Source: Roseiarcus sp963761435
Lineage (GTDB): Bacteria; Pseudomonadota; Alphaproteobacteria; Rhizobiales; Beijerinckiaceae
Assembly (NCBI GenBank): GCA_963761435.1
Contig: CAVXHJ010000001.1
Location: 434,001 to 498,000, forward strand
DNA: 64,000 nucleotides
Reading direction: 5' to 3'
A program made the position numbers and the translations under genes. Below are positions 18,096 to 26,532 of the stretch, one piece after another; positions within the stretch are counted from its first letter, which is position 1, and every line of letters starts with the position of its first letter. Under the pieces are notes generated by a model, which worked only from the letters and a program-made list of their open reading frames with translations, was not told the origin of the DNA and did not search any database.

Positions 18096-19583
18096 ATGCC
18101 GGCAGAGCGGAGAGGTGCGAACCTTATCAAAGGCGCGACCGGCGATTGGGAGGTGATCATCGGTCTGGAAGTCCACGCCCAGGTGACTTCGCGCTCGAAG
18201 CTGTTCTCCGGCGCTTCGACCGAGTTCGGCGGCGAGCCCAACACGCATGTCTCGCTCATCGACGCCGCGATGCCGGGCATGCTGCCGGTCATCAACGGCG
18301 AATGTGTGGCTCAGGCGGTCCGCACCGGCCTCGAACTCAAGGCCACGATCAATCGCCGTTCGACCTTCGACAGGAAGAACTACTTCTATCCCGACCTGCC
18401 TCAGGGTTACCAGATTTCCCAGTACAAGAGCCCGATCGTCGGCGAGGGGGAAATCCATGTCGACCTCACCCCCGACCATTCCATCAGGGTTGGGATCGAG
18501 CGGCTGCATCTTGAGCAGGACGCTGGCAAGTCCCTGCACGACCAGTCGCCGACGATGAGCTTCGTCGACCTCAACCGCTCTGGAGTCGGTTTAATGGAAA
18601 TCGTCTCCAAACCGGACATGCGCTCGGCCGAGGAGGCGAAGGCCTATGTCGGCAAGCTGCGCACCATTCTGCGCTACATCGGCTCCAGCGACGGGGATAT
18701 GGAGAAGGGCAATCTGCGCGCTGACGTCAATGTCTCGGTGCGCCGTCCCGGAGAAACGCTGGGCACCCGCTGCGAGATCAAGAACGTCAACTCCATCCGC
18801 TTCATCGGCCAGGCGATCGAGGCCGAGGCGCGGCGCCAGATCGCGGTCATCGAGGACGGCGGCAAGGTCGAGCAGGAGACGCGGCTATTCGATCCGGCTC
18901 GCGGCGAGACACGCTCGATGCGCTCGAAGGAGGAAGCGCACGACTACCGATATTTTCCCGACCCGGACCTGCTGCCGCTCGAGTTCGACGAGGCCTTCGT
19001 CGCCTCGCTCGCCGCCGATCTGCCGGAATTGCCGGACGCCAAGCGTGCACGCTTCATTGCGGACTACGGCCTCTCGGCCTACGACGCCTCGATCCTCGTC
19101 GCCGAGCGGGAGACGGCGGAATTCTTCGAGAGCGCGCTCAAGCACGGGGACGGGAAGCGCGACGCCAAGGCAGTCGCCAACTGGCTGATGGGCGACGTCG
19201 CGGCGCAAGCGAATGCGCAGGGCGTGTCGGTGGCGGACGCGGGCTTGAGCCCAGCTCATCTGGCGAGCCTCGTCGATCTCATCGGCGAGGGCGTGATCTC
19301 GGGCAAGATCGCCAAGGACCTCCTGCCGCGGCTATTCGCGGAGGATCGCGGCGTTGATCCGCGCGCGCTCGTCGAGGCGCGCGGTCTGCGCCAGGTGACC
19401 GACGCAGGGGTAATCGGCAGCGCCGTCGACGCCGTGATCGCAGCCAATCCCGACAAGGCGGAGCAGGCCAGAATGAAGCCTGGGATGCTGGGCTGGTTCG
19501 TCGGTCAAGTGATGAAGTCGACCGGCGGCAAAGCCAATCCGCAAGCGGTGAGCGAGGCGCTGAAGAAGCGGCTCGGCGTCTGA
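18096..19583 (+). CDS. gatB: Asp-tRNA(Asn)/Glu-tRNA(Gln) amidotransferase subunit B
   Basis: 495 residues. The N-terminal catalytic cradle (WEVIIGLEVHAQVTSRSKLF, then YFYPDLPQGYQISQY, SLHDQSPTMSFVDLNRSGVG) and the C-terminal YqeY-like tail domain (VGQVMKSTGGKANPQAV) are complete. It phosphorylates the misacylated tRNA and accepts ammonia from GatA. Together the three genes show that the organism makes Gln-tRNA and/or Asn-tRNA by the indirect route. Confidence 0.97.
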   Translation: MPAERRGANLIKGATGDWEVIIGLEVHAQVTSRSKLFSGASTEFGGEPNTHVSLIDAAMPGMLPVINGECVAQAVRTGLELKATINRRSTFDRKNYFYPDLPQGYQISQYKSPIVGEGEIHVDLTPDHSIRVGIERLHLEQDAGKSLHDQSPTMSFVDLNRSGVGLMEIVSKPDMRSAEEAKAYVGKLRTILRYIGSSDGDMEKGNLRADVNVSVRRPGETLGTRCEIKNVNSIRFIGQAIEAEARRQIAVIEDGGKVEQETRLFDPARGETRSMRSKEEAHDYRYFPDPDLLPLEFDEAFVASLAADLPELPDAKRARFIADYGLSAYDASILVAERETAEFFESALKHGDGKRDAKAVANWLMGDVAAQANAQGVSVADAGLSPAHLASLVDLIGEGVISGKIAKDLLPRLFAEDRGVDPRALVEARGLRQVTDAGVIGSAVDAVIAANPDKAEQARMKPGMLGWFVGQVMKSTGGKANPQAVSEALKKRLGV

Positions 19584-20140
19584 CTTCTGAGTCGAATCAC
19601 TCGCAGCGAATCGCTTGATTCGCGGCGCGATTCGAGCGGGCAGGCCCGCGTTTGCAACGCCCGAACGACAAAAATGTGATGCTGTCGATGAAGAAAAATT
19701 CGATCGCGACGAGCGCCCGCGTCGTGTCGATTTGAGACGCTGGCTTCGGCCGAGCGCCGTGCCCGCGCCGCTGACTGACTGGCCCGAGAGCAGTTCGCGC
19801 AACACTGGAGGCGATGCGCGCGCGAGCGCCACGATCCTCGGAGAGACGCACAAAATATGGGTAGAGCGAGATGCAACGTGCGTGCGCCGTCGCCGGACGC
19901 GCACATCGCGGGAGGTCGTTCGTCGGCTTTGCGACGCGACTCCGCGCAGAGCGCGGGCGCTTTCCTCAATGGATGACAAAGAGCTCGACTGCGCGCGATT
20001 ATTCGATAGTGACCGCGCTAGGCGCGTGTCTCCCGTGCGCGCAACTCTTGCGTCGAATCAAAACGAATGTACTTTGGCGCGTGCATCTGCGTGGCGCGCT
20101 AGTGCGCGCTCGTCGCAGGCGATTGAGAGGGACGCGATAC
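19584..20140 (+). other. 557-bp region without a convincing gene
   Basis: Frames here are long only because of the base composition: their translations are arginine-rich and lack any recognisable motif. The last 100 bp should contain the promoter of the histone-H1-like gene. No Rho-independent terminator for gatB is obvious. Confidence 0.5.
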
Positions 20141-20416
20141 ATGCCGAAAGCTGCTAAGAAGACGGCGAAGAAGTCCGCCGCCAAGAAGAAGCCCGCGAAA
20201 AAGGGCGCCGCAAAAAAGGCCGTGCGAAAGGTTGTGGCTAAGAAGGCCGTGCGCAGGGCCGTGGTGAAGAAGGCCGTGAGAAGGGCCGCGGTGAAGAAGG
20301 CCGTGCGCAGGGCCGTGGTGAAGAAGGCCGTGAGAAGGGCCGTGGTGAAGAAGGCCGTGCGCAAGAAGCTGGCCTCGGGAATGCCTCCAGCATCCTCGGA
20401 CATGCCGCAAGCCTGA
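20141..20416 (+). CDS. Histone H1-like lysine/alanine-rich DNA-binding protein
   Basis: 91 residues from ATG 20141, almost entirely Lys, Ala, Arg and Val. The N-terminal part (PKAAKKTAKKSAAKKKPAKK) is the classic SPKK/AAK-type tail of bacterial H1-like proteins. It is followed by six 9-residue units of the type KKAVRRAVV encoded by a 27-bp tandem repeat, and a short neutral tail. Such proteins bind DNA non-specifically and compact the nucleoid. The number of repeats often varies between strains. It is a single gene with a long upstream gap. Confidence 0.8.
   Translation: MPKAAKKTAKKSAAKKKPAKKGAAKKAVRKVVAKKAVRRAVVKKAVRRAAVKKAVRRAVVKKAVRRAVVKKAVRKKLASGMPPASSDMPQA
20213..20374 (+). repeat. Six tandem 27-bp units inside the H1-like gene
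   Basis: Units encode KKAVRKVVA, KKAVRRAVV, KKAVRRAAV, KKAVRRAVV, KKAVRRAVV and KKAVRKKLA. The middle units are nearly identical at DNA level and alternate between GTGCGCAGG and GTGAGAAGG for the central VRR, which suggests growth of the array by duplication of a 54-bp double unit. Confidence 0.85.
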
Positions 20417-20774
20417 TCGTCTCACGTATCTGCGGACCAGCTGATTGGGCGCGGCCGCCGACGGTTCGGCCTCGCCCGATCAGCACTTTTGTGATTGACG
20501 CTGGAATTCGTGGCGGCCCCGCCGTTGGAGCAAGGCCGCTGGTGGAGTCGAAAGATGAAGAATAGGCGCAAGTCGCGCGCGGCGTAGGGCCGGAGCGCCT
20601 GTTTGGTTTGAGCTTGGCTCCGCCGTTTCGGCGCGTCATCCCGTGCAACACAATCCCCTTTCGTCAACGACGAGCCGAGCGCAGCCTCGCCGGGCCGGCG
20701 CGCGCCAAGGTTGAGCACCGAACGCTTGCAATGGCGGGAGGCGTCGGGCATATGTCGCGGCGCGCCTTGCGCGA
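20417..20774 (+). other. 358-bp region without a convincing gene
   Basis: Between the H1-like gene and tRNA-Ser. No motif-bearing frame on either strand; presumably it holds the tRNA promoter near its right end. Confidence 0.5.
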
Positions 20775-20868
20775 GGAGATGTGGCCGAGAGGCTGAAGGC
20801 GGCGGTTTGCTAAACCGTTATAGGGTTGTAAAGCTCTATCGAGGGTTCGAATCCCTCCGTCTCCGCCA
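20775..20868 (+). tRNA. tRNA-Ser (anticodon GCT)
   Basis: Starts GGAGATG and ends CGTCTCC-G-CCA, with the CCA encoded. It has the D-arm GTGGCCGAGAGGCTGAAGGC, an anticodon stem-loop GGTTTGCTAAACC, the long variable arm expected for class II tRNAs, and the T-arm GGTTCGAATCC. Reads AGC/AGU codons. A transposase remnant and accessory genes begin directly downstream, as is common at tRNA genes used as integration sites. Confidence 0.96.
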
Positions 20869-20933
20869 ATTCTGATAGATTACTCATTGTATTTTAGAGA
20901 CTTACATCGCAATGACGACCTTAAGTCCACAAA

Positions 20934-21445
20934 TCAGTCCACGTTGTGATCGGCTGTGACCTGTGGCTCGTCCCCTTTGAGAATCGCGTCGAGCGAGGCG
21001 ACGGGAGTGATGGTCGGCGCACCGACTTTGATGGCCCTCCTGCACCTCGATCGAGGCGCCCGACTGCCAGCGCTCGGAGCCACGAGGCGCCGGCACAGCT
21101 CGTCGCGCGCGACCAGCCCAGTCCAGCTTGAGATATTGCCGCCAGAGCGCGGCGCGCGCCGTCAGCGTCCGCTGCATCAGTTCGGCGGTGAACGGGTCGC
21201 CGGCGCACGCCTTGCGGACCCTCCGCTCGAAGCCGCCGCGACCGACCTTGTTGAGCCGGACGCCGAAGCTCTCCGGCGAGTGGCGAATGGCGTTCTCGAG
21301 GTCGAGGAACTTCCGCTTCAGGTTGCGGCGATGGGTCAAAAGAAGCTTCAGCCGGTAGGCCCCGTCGGTCTTCACATACGCCTGGCGGAACCAGCCGGTG
21401 CGCATCAGTTGCGCCAGGCCCAGCGCGTCGGGTCTTCGAGAACTG
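20934..21445 (-). pseudogene. IS110-family transposase remnant
   Basis: The minus strand from about 21445 encodes LAQLMRTGWFRQAYVKTDGA, then LLLTHRRNLKRKFLDLENAI and SFGVRLNKVGRGGFERRVR, which is the middle of an IS110-type DEDD transposase. The N-terminal catalytic part is missing. After LKLDWA the frame shifts (VARDELCRRLVA continues one frame over) and similarity is lost near 21090. No terminal inverted repeats are expected for IS110. The element is dead, and marks past insertion next to tRNA-Ser. Confidence 0.75.
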
Positions 21446-21448
21446 ATG

Positions 21449-22351
21449 CTAAAACAAATAACCCACTCTCAATTGGGTCTTGAAAGTGTAGACGGGAAAA
21501 TCCCTGATGATCGGAATGCCGAATTCGGCCGAAATTACGGTGTGCTCGGTCGGCTTCCAGCCGACCATGAAGTTAAGCGGCAGAAACAATCTGCCTGTTT
21601 GATTCCAGACCGGCGTCCCGTAGTTCAGACGAATGTCGGGGCTTGGGTAGAGCGTGAAGAACAGGTTGTGCGGCAGATTGATGTTGAGGGCCGGGGCGAA
21701 GCGCAATTGCCGCAACAAGCGGCCGTCGTCGTTGCCCTCGAAATCGACCCCATAACGCACCTGCGGAGCGAAATAGCTGCCCGGACTGATCTCCGGAAGC
21801 ATGGTGCGGACAGTCAGAATGGTGACCTCTTCCCAGGCGTCCGACGCCACTCCGTTGGTCGAGGTTGGCGCGATCAGTTGCCCGCCGAGCGCGACCGCCC
21901 AGCGTTGATCAAGGTCGTGCACGACCCACGCCTGACCAAGCACGTTGCCGAAGCCGGACACGGTCGCGCCGGTTGGATTCGTGGGCGTCACCCCATTCGT
22001 CCACACGGCCGGAAGTTCAGCTCGGAAGTTCAGCTCCCATTGCGGCGCGAGGCTCAACGGCGGCGCCTCGATCCGGACGAACGGCGTGTTGGTTTGGATT
22101 GTTTTGGTCGTTCCCTCCTCGACGCCTGGACCGGGGGCTTCGGTATAGCGGTCAAGAAGCTCGATCTTGCCTAACGGTTGAGTTGGATCGTCACCCGTAC
22201 CATTTGTGACGTCAGGGGAATCCGAGCCGGCAAGAACAGGGCCCACCACGCACAGAGTGCCGGCGACAGAAGCGCAGCGCGCAATAGTGCGAAGTGACCG
22301 TCTCTCTTGCGCGTACCAAGCGCGCGCCAGCTTTGAGAGCCCCGCCGCCAC
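21449..22351 (-). CDS. Outer-membrane beta-barrel protein, transporter-like
   Basis: 300 residues. A signal peptide-like stretch (TIARCASVAGTLCVVGPVLA) precedes a region of alternating hydrophobic strands (WELNFRAELPAVW, WVVHDLDQRWAVALGGQL, YFAPQVRYGVDFEG, LFLPLNFMVGWKP). The chain ends in an aromatic residue (VGYLF), the usual signal of outer-membrane barrels. It resembles the broad MetA-pathway/porin-like barrel group, with no precise assignment. It is the last gene of a five-gene minus-strand cluster, 9 bp after the preceding gene, so it is likely the outer-membrane component of the DyP-associated system. Confidence 0.75.
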   Translation of the reverse strand: MAAGLSKLARAWYAQERRSLRTIARCASVAGTLCVVGPVLAGSDSPDVTNGTGDDPTQPLGKIELLDRYTEAPGPGVEEGTTKTIQTNTPFVRIEAPPLSLAPQWELNFRAELPAVWTNGVTPTNPTGATVSGFGNVLGQAWVVHDLDQRWAVALGGQLIAPTSTNGVASDAWEEVTILTVRTMLPEISPGSYFAPQVRYGVDFEGNDDGRLLRQLRFAPALNINLPHNLFFTLYPSPDIRLNYGTPVWNQTGRLFLPLNFMVGWKPTEHTVISAEFGIPIIRDFPVYTFKTQLRVGYLF

Positions 22352-22360
22352 TACCGCCGC

Positions 22361-23374
22361 TCACCTCATCGCCGCGAGATTTCGCCAGAAGGTCTGGAGG
22401 CTGGTCATGCCGCCGAAGAGCGTGGTGAAATTGGTCAGATCGACTAGAACGATGTCGCCGGCCCTTTGCTCGTCCGGCGGCATCCATACGAGACAGTTGA
22501 ACTCCCTGGCGCCGTTCTCGGTGAAAGGATGCGGGCGCTCGAGGTCGATCGGCTGCCGCGCGAGCACTTGGACGGAGCTTGCCCCTCCCTTCAGTTCGTA
22601 GTGCGGCAGGTGCGGATGGAAATTGAGGGTCGGGACGTTCCGCAAGAGGCCAAGACTGTCAAGGTCGTGAAATGCCGTGAGCGGCGCAATTTCGTTCGTG
22701 CCTTTCACCAGCGCGGGCCGCAGGCCGTAGGTGTTGTGTACGGGAACGCCAAGCCCCTTCATTAGCGACCGCGTATACTGCCCAAATCGCTGCTGGCGAG
22801 GCACGAGTGGGTCGCCGTGGTGCAGATATTCCATCTGCCGCTGCTTCATGTCGCTGGCGGCGCCGACATCGTGGTGGGGCGCAAGCAGGAGACACGAGCC
22901 GTCCCGCTTCAGCCATTCACGGATGGCGGCGATCTCTTCCGGCCCCGCCTCCTGTTCGGAGGCGATATGGTCGAGCCCGAACACCATCAGCGTGTCGGCG
23001 TCGGCAAGAACGCGCTCGTCGATCGGCAGCTTGTAGCCGGCCTGGTCGATGCGCTGGAAGACCGCGACCGGATGGCCGGTCGTTTCGCCGGCGATCTTCT
23101 GGAAATCGAGGGTCGAGCGGTGGAACAGCTCGAGTGTTCCCGCGATGCCCTGGAGGAACTGCGCGGCGCTCCATTCCGGCGTCTCATAGGCAGGCCAGGC
23201 GACGCGGCGAACTTCCGTCATGGTCGAAAACCGATTGTCCAGCTCCTGAAGGTCGCGCTGGGACTCCCACGGGTAGCTCCATGTCCAGTAGATGCTCACG
23301 CGCCGCTTGCCCCGCGTGTATTTGCGCGGAACGTGATCCTGATTGTAGGTCCGGGCGGAAGCAGGCGCTGGCAT
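22361..23374 (-). CDS. Uncharacterised protein, 337 aa, in DyP cluster
   Basis: Starts at ATG 23374 after GGGAG. No signal peptide; basic N-terminus (YTRGKRRVSIYWTWSYPWE). The central part (ADTLMVFGLDHIASEQEAG, then AIREWLKRDGSCLLLAPHHD) looks like an alpha/beta fold of the class I glutamine-amidotransferase/ThuA-like type, where such a strand-loop often carries a nucleophile, but no Cys is present there. The C-terminal half contains several His residues (NFHPHLPHYELKGGASS). Function unknown. It sits between the outer-membrane barrel and the peroxidase genes with short gaps, indicating one operon. Confidence 0.75.
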   Translation of the reverse strand: MPAPASARTYNQDHVPRKYTRGKRRVSIYWTWSYPWESQRDLQELDNRFSTMTEVRRVAWPAYETPEWSAAQFLQGIAGTLELFHRSTLDFQKIAGETTGHPVAVFQRIDQAGYKLPIDERVLADADTLMVFGLDHIASEQEAGPEEIAAIREWLKRDGSCLLLAPHHDVGAASDMKQRQMEYLHHGDPLVPRQQRFGQYTRSLMKGLGVPVHNTYGLRPALVKGTNEIAPLTAFHDLDSLGLLRNVPTLNFHPHLPHYELKGGASSVQVLARQPIDLERPHPFTENGAREFNCLVWMPPDEQRAGDIVLVDLTNFTTLFGGMTSLQTFWRNLAAMR

Positions 23375-23404
23375 GAAGAAACTCCCTTGTTTCGTCTTGG
23401 CGGC

Positions 23405-24736
23405 TCAGGCGCGGCCCTCTCCGTTCAGTGACGCGAGATAGCCAAGCGCCTTAAGACCGGGGAGAAAAAAGTACGCGCCACCCCTGACCGTGGTGAAGGC
23501 CGGCAGGCCAATGATTTTCTTGCGAATGGGCCGCTTGGGTATCTTGTACTCCAACGTCCCGTCGTGGGCGCCGATGATTGGATCACGTTCGTTGCCCAGT
23601 TCGTTGAAGTTCCGGTCGTTTGTCCAGACGTTTTGCGCGAACTCGAACTGTCGGATGAGGCTCGCGCAGATGACGAAGGCGGCGATCCCGCGCTCGACCC
23701 CGTCGTCGGGCGCGCCTTCCGGCAGAGGAGGCCCGTACGGCGCCCCGCGGCGGATCATCCGGCGGCGATTCATGTTGTGCGCGGTGTCGCGAGGATTCAT
23801 CCGACGGATGTGCGAACCAAGCGGGACCGCGTAGCCGTGCGGGTCCGCGTCCTTGTACTTGAAGTCGTTGTTGCGCTGCATGTCGGCGCCCAAGGCCGGA
23901 TCGTCTTTTTCGGGCGCGAGCACCAGCGGCGCGCCACTGCGCCAGCGCCCCATCAGCTTGGCCGCGACCAGTTCCTGCTCCTCCTCCGTGTCGCCGTGTT
24001 GCCGGAGGAAATCGCGAAACTTCCCGACATGCTCCTCAAGCCGCCGGTACGCCATGTAACTGCCGTTCCGCGCGAGAGTTTCGGGCCGTGGACCATCGGC
24101 TATGACGCCGTTTTCGTCGGGGTAGCCAAGGATGAACTCGCCCGCCTTCAAAGGCTCGCCCGTTCCCGGCGTCGGCTCGACGCCGTTCCCCTCGATGGCC
24201 GGCTCCGACAATCGGTCACGATAGCCGAAATGCTCGTGCGCGTATCCGTACGGCGGAATGGCGTGAAGGTCGAGCACGGAAAGGACCTCGACGCCGTGGC
24301 AGCCGGCGACGAGCTTCGCGTGCTCCGAGACGCACCGGTCGTGCTCCGCCTCGTCCCGCGCAAAGAGAATGACGATTGCGTGCAGATCGGGGCTCGCAAG
24401 CCCGCCGACCCAGTGTTCGGGAGCGTTCGTGCCGGAGTCGCCGAGGATCTCCGCCCGCGCCGCCATGCCCTGCTTGAACTCCTCCGGAAAAGACGCGAGC
24501 GAAGCGTCATCCAGCCCGAGCGCACGAAGGCCGTTCCAGGTGAAAGCCGCTGTCACCCAGCGCTTGTCCTTCTCGACGCCCATACGCATCGAGGCGGCCG
24601 AATGAATCGTCTCTTTGATCGCCGACACCCAGGCGCGGGCGCCGGCCCCGTCGCGAAACGACAGAAATTCGTATCGGGCTGTGAGCGCGGGCGCGCGCGT
24701 CAGCAGGATATGCTGGATATCGTCGAATTCGAGCAT
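23405..24736 (-). CDS. Dyp-type peroxidase (long form)
   Basis: 443 residues. The DyP signature near residue 165 reads FGYRDRLSEPAI, carrying the distal Asp of the G-x-x-D-G motif but with Arg in place of the final Gly. The proximal haem-ligand region is GSHIRRMNPRDT (about residue 310), followed by the conserved RRMIRRGAPYGPPLPEG and GIAAFVICASLIRQFEF. Length and the extended C-terminal region fit the larger DyP class. It should be a haem peroxidase acting on bulky or dye-like substrates. No Tat or Sec signal and no encapsulin cargo tail are visible, so it appears cytoplasmic. Confidence 0.9.
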   Translation of the reverse strand: MLEFDDIQHILLTRAPALTARYEFLSFRDGAGARAWVSAIKETIHSAASMRMGVEKDKRWVTAAFTWNGLRALGLDDASLASFPEEFKQGMAARAEILGDSGTNAPEHWVGGLASPDLHAIVILFARDEAEHDRCVSEHAKLVAGCHGVEVLSVLDLHAIPPYGYAHEHFGYRDRLSEPAIEGNGVEPTPGTGEPLKAGEFILGYPDENGVIADGPRPETLARNGSYMAYRRLEEHVGKFRDFLRQHGDTEEEQELVAAKLMGRWRSGAPLVLAPEKDDPALGADMQRNNDFKYKDADPHGYAVPLGSHIRRMNPRDTAHNMNRRRMIRRGAPYGPPLPEGAPDDGVERGIAAFVICASLIRQFEFAQNVWTNDRNFNELGNERDPIIGAHDGTLEYKIPKRPIRKKIIGLPAFTTVRGGAYFFLPGLKALGYLASLNGEGRA

Positions 24737-24771
24737 CGCGACCTTTCTTGTTTAGCGATTTGATGGCCTCA

Positions 24772-25170
24772 CTACGTTCGCCCCCACGCTTGTGCATCGA
24801 TCTTCCACTCATCGCCGTGCTTTGAAAACGTGTATGCGAGCGTACCGGTCCGCGCGGCGGTTTGGCCCTTGATGGTGACTGTGAGCGTCCCCGCTATGAC
24901 GGCGTACGCACTAGAGCCCTCCACGTTCCAGAACCCCATTTCGTAGGATAAGTGTTCGTAAGAGACTCCGAGGTCCTCACGCCACTTTGCTACGTCAGCA
25001 AGCCAATTGGCCGGGGCGTTCGGATTCAGCCAGCGATATGGCGCGATGCCGTCAATAATGATGGCTGTTTCCCCGAAGACACGAAAAAACAGTTCGTTAT
25101 TCTGGGTGTTGAAAGCGTTTATGTGATTGTCGATTAGGGTCTGAATTTCCGTAGGGGGTTTCTCCGCCAC
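24772..25170 (-). CDS. SnoaL/NTF2-like protein
   Basis: About 132 residues. Start set at GTG 25170 because the Shine-Dalgarno GGAGG lies six bases before it and abuts the upstream ATG at 25176, which would have no spacing. The fold pattern (TLIDNHINAFNTQNNELFFR, FWNVEGSSAYAVIAGTLTVT, YTFSKHGDEWKIDAQAW) is that of SnoaL/DUF4440 proteins, a cone-shaped pocket used by cyclases, isomerases and ligand-binding proteins. It probably processes or binds a substrate or product of the neighbouring peroxidase; this is inference from the cluster. Confidence 0.8.
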   Translation of the reverse strand: MAEKPPTEIQTLIDNHINAFNTQNNELFFRVFGETAIIIDGIAPYRWLNPNAPANWLADVAKWREDLGVSYEHLSYEMGFWNVEGSSAYAVIAGTLTVTIKGQTAARTGTLAYTFSKHGDEWKIDAQAWGRT

Positions 25171-25239
25171 GATCATCCTCCAGTCCTAGTCAACGCATCG
25201 CCTATCTTGTCCGTTCGAGCGACAATCTTGTCCCGGAAA

Positions 25240-25812
25240 TCATTGCATCTGATCCAGCATGGTTGAGAACGCGGCCTTCAGTTTGAGGGCTTTTTTGATT
25301 TCGGTGGCGCTCACAAACGGATATTCAGAGTATTCGAGGAAGCTCGGGCATTGATGGTCCCTGACAAACTTGATGAAGGCCGCAGCGTTTGTCTGCCAGT
25401 CGGTCGGGAACCCCTCGAGATTCTCGAACACCGTTTTGAGACCAGTTGCTGTAAATATCCCAATTGCGTCTTCGGTATACTTGTCGAAGTCGGTGTCGAA
25501 AATACCCTGATACATGAAATAGGTGTCCCCCTTGATGGGAAAGAGCACCCAGCGCAGATAATGCAATTGCAGGACGGCGAGGGCGTCAGGCTCGGCCGCG
25601 ATCGTTGCCTCGATCTCTCTTGCGTATTTGTAGAAGACTTCCTCGCGGCCTGGGATTATTTTCGCGAGGACCGAGAAGCCGTAGCAGGCCGGGGTCTTGG
25701 GAAAGATGGGACCGTAGCGCCCCTGCTCCACCTTGTCCTGGAAGTACCCGCCCTTGGGGATCGCCATCGCGGCCGGCTTCGACCAGTCCTGCGTTTTGGA
25801 TTCACTCGACAT
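25240..25812 (-). CDS. Uncharacterised protein, 190 aa, first gene of DyP cluster
   Basis: Starts at ATG 25812 after AAGGAAGGG. No signal peptide. The pattern (FSVLAKIIPGREEVFYKYAR, LHYLRWVLFPIKGDTYFMYQ, FDTDFDKYTEDAIGIF) fits a ferredoxin-like dimeric alpha-beta barrel, the superfamily to which DyP and chlorite dismutase belong, but no haem-binding His is apparent. It could be a chaperone-like or substrate-binding partner of the peroxidase. As the first gene of the minus-strand cluster it is preceded by a 600-bp gap that should contain the promoter. Confidence 0.75.
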   Translation of the reverse strand: MSSESKTQDWSKPAAMAIPKGGYFQDKVEQGRYGPIFPKTPACYGFSVLAKIIPGREEVFYKYAREIEATIAAEPDALAVLQLHYLRWVLFPIKGDTYFMYQGIFDTDFDKYTEDAIGIFTATGLKTVFENLEGFPTDWQTNAAAFIKFVRDHQCPSFLEYSEYPFVSATEIKKALKLKAAFSTMLDQMQ

Positions 25813-26412
25813 TGCGTTGGCCCTTCCTTGATGTTTTCCTCAGTGAATGAATGTGTTGCTGTGGGCCTATTTTGCTTCTGGCCGCGCGAGCAGTCGAAAA
25901 GATACCGCAGGAATCGCTTGGCATCATGCACATGGTTCGACTTCGGCGCCAGTCCGCTTGTCCCCGGCCGGTCCGGTTCGAAACGGGGCAGAGCGGTCAC
26001 AGCGTCAATCTCTCCCTTTTACCGCGAACATTTCTTCAGGGTTGTGGCGAGCGCCGGATCGCCGGAAGCGCTGTGGATGAGTTCGGTGGCGGAGCGGAGC
26101 GCGATCATCACGCTCCGGGCCATATAGCTGATCGAGTCCTCACAGTCGGCGCTCACCTTGAGCCCACCTTCCCCTTTTGACGCGCCCTCGATCCGGCAGG
26201 TGGCGGAAGGCAGAAGAATGGGGAGTCGAACACCGGAAAACCCGCGCTGTCATCCGAAATGGCGACAGCGCGGCTCGTCAGTTGATCGCGAGAGTTCTGC
26301 GCAGAGGCTCCCGCCGCCTCAGCAATTGTAAACGCCGGTCGCGCAACGGCGCGTCGTCCTTCGCGCCGCGCCGGCGACGCTGACGGGCGTCAGTGGACGA
26401 CCCACACGCGCC
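25813..26412 (-). other. 600-bp intergenic region; possible small minus-strand frame
   Basis: No clear gene. On the minus strand an open stretch of about 70 codons (ends SASGDPALATTLKKCSR, stop near 26016) has plausible composition but lacks a good start or ribosome-binding site, so it is not called as a gene. The left part must hold the promoter of the DyP cluster. Confidence 0.4.
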
Positions 26413-26532
26413 TCAGCAGTCGCCACGTAACCACTGATCCCGGGGACCGAGAGACGATCGCCGACCCCAATCAGAAGTCATGCCCAACGCCGCGACGCCG
26501 AGGGAGAACCCAAGCCTCTTGAGCTTTGTCAT
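26413..26532 (-). CDS. Small signal-peptide-like protein, 39 aa
   Basis: ATG 26532 overlaps the TGA of the upstream OmpA-DUF2092 gene (ATGA), and AGGAGAT precedes it by a few bases. The N-terminus (MTKLKRLGFSLGVAALGM) looks like a secretion signal; the remaining 20 residues match nothing I know. It may be a short secreted peptide or the truncated start of a lost gene. Confidence 0.35.
   Translation of the reverse strand: MTKLKRLGFSLGVAALGMTSDWGRRSSLGPRDQWLRGDC

Noticed and set aside
23564..24763. 399-codon plus-strand frame opposite the DyP gene
   Set aside because: Shadow of the peroxidase; the minus strand has the haem-ligand motifs.
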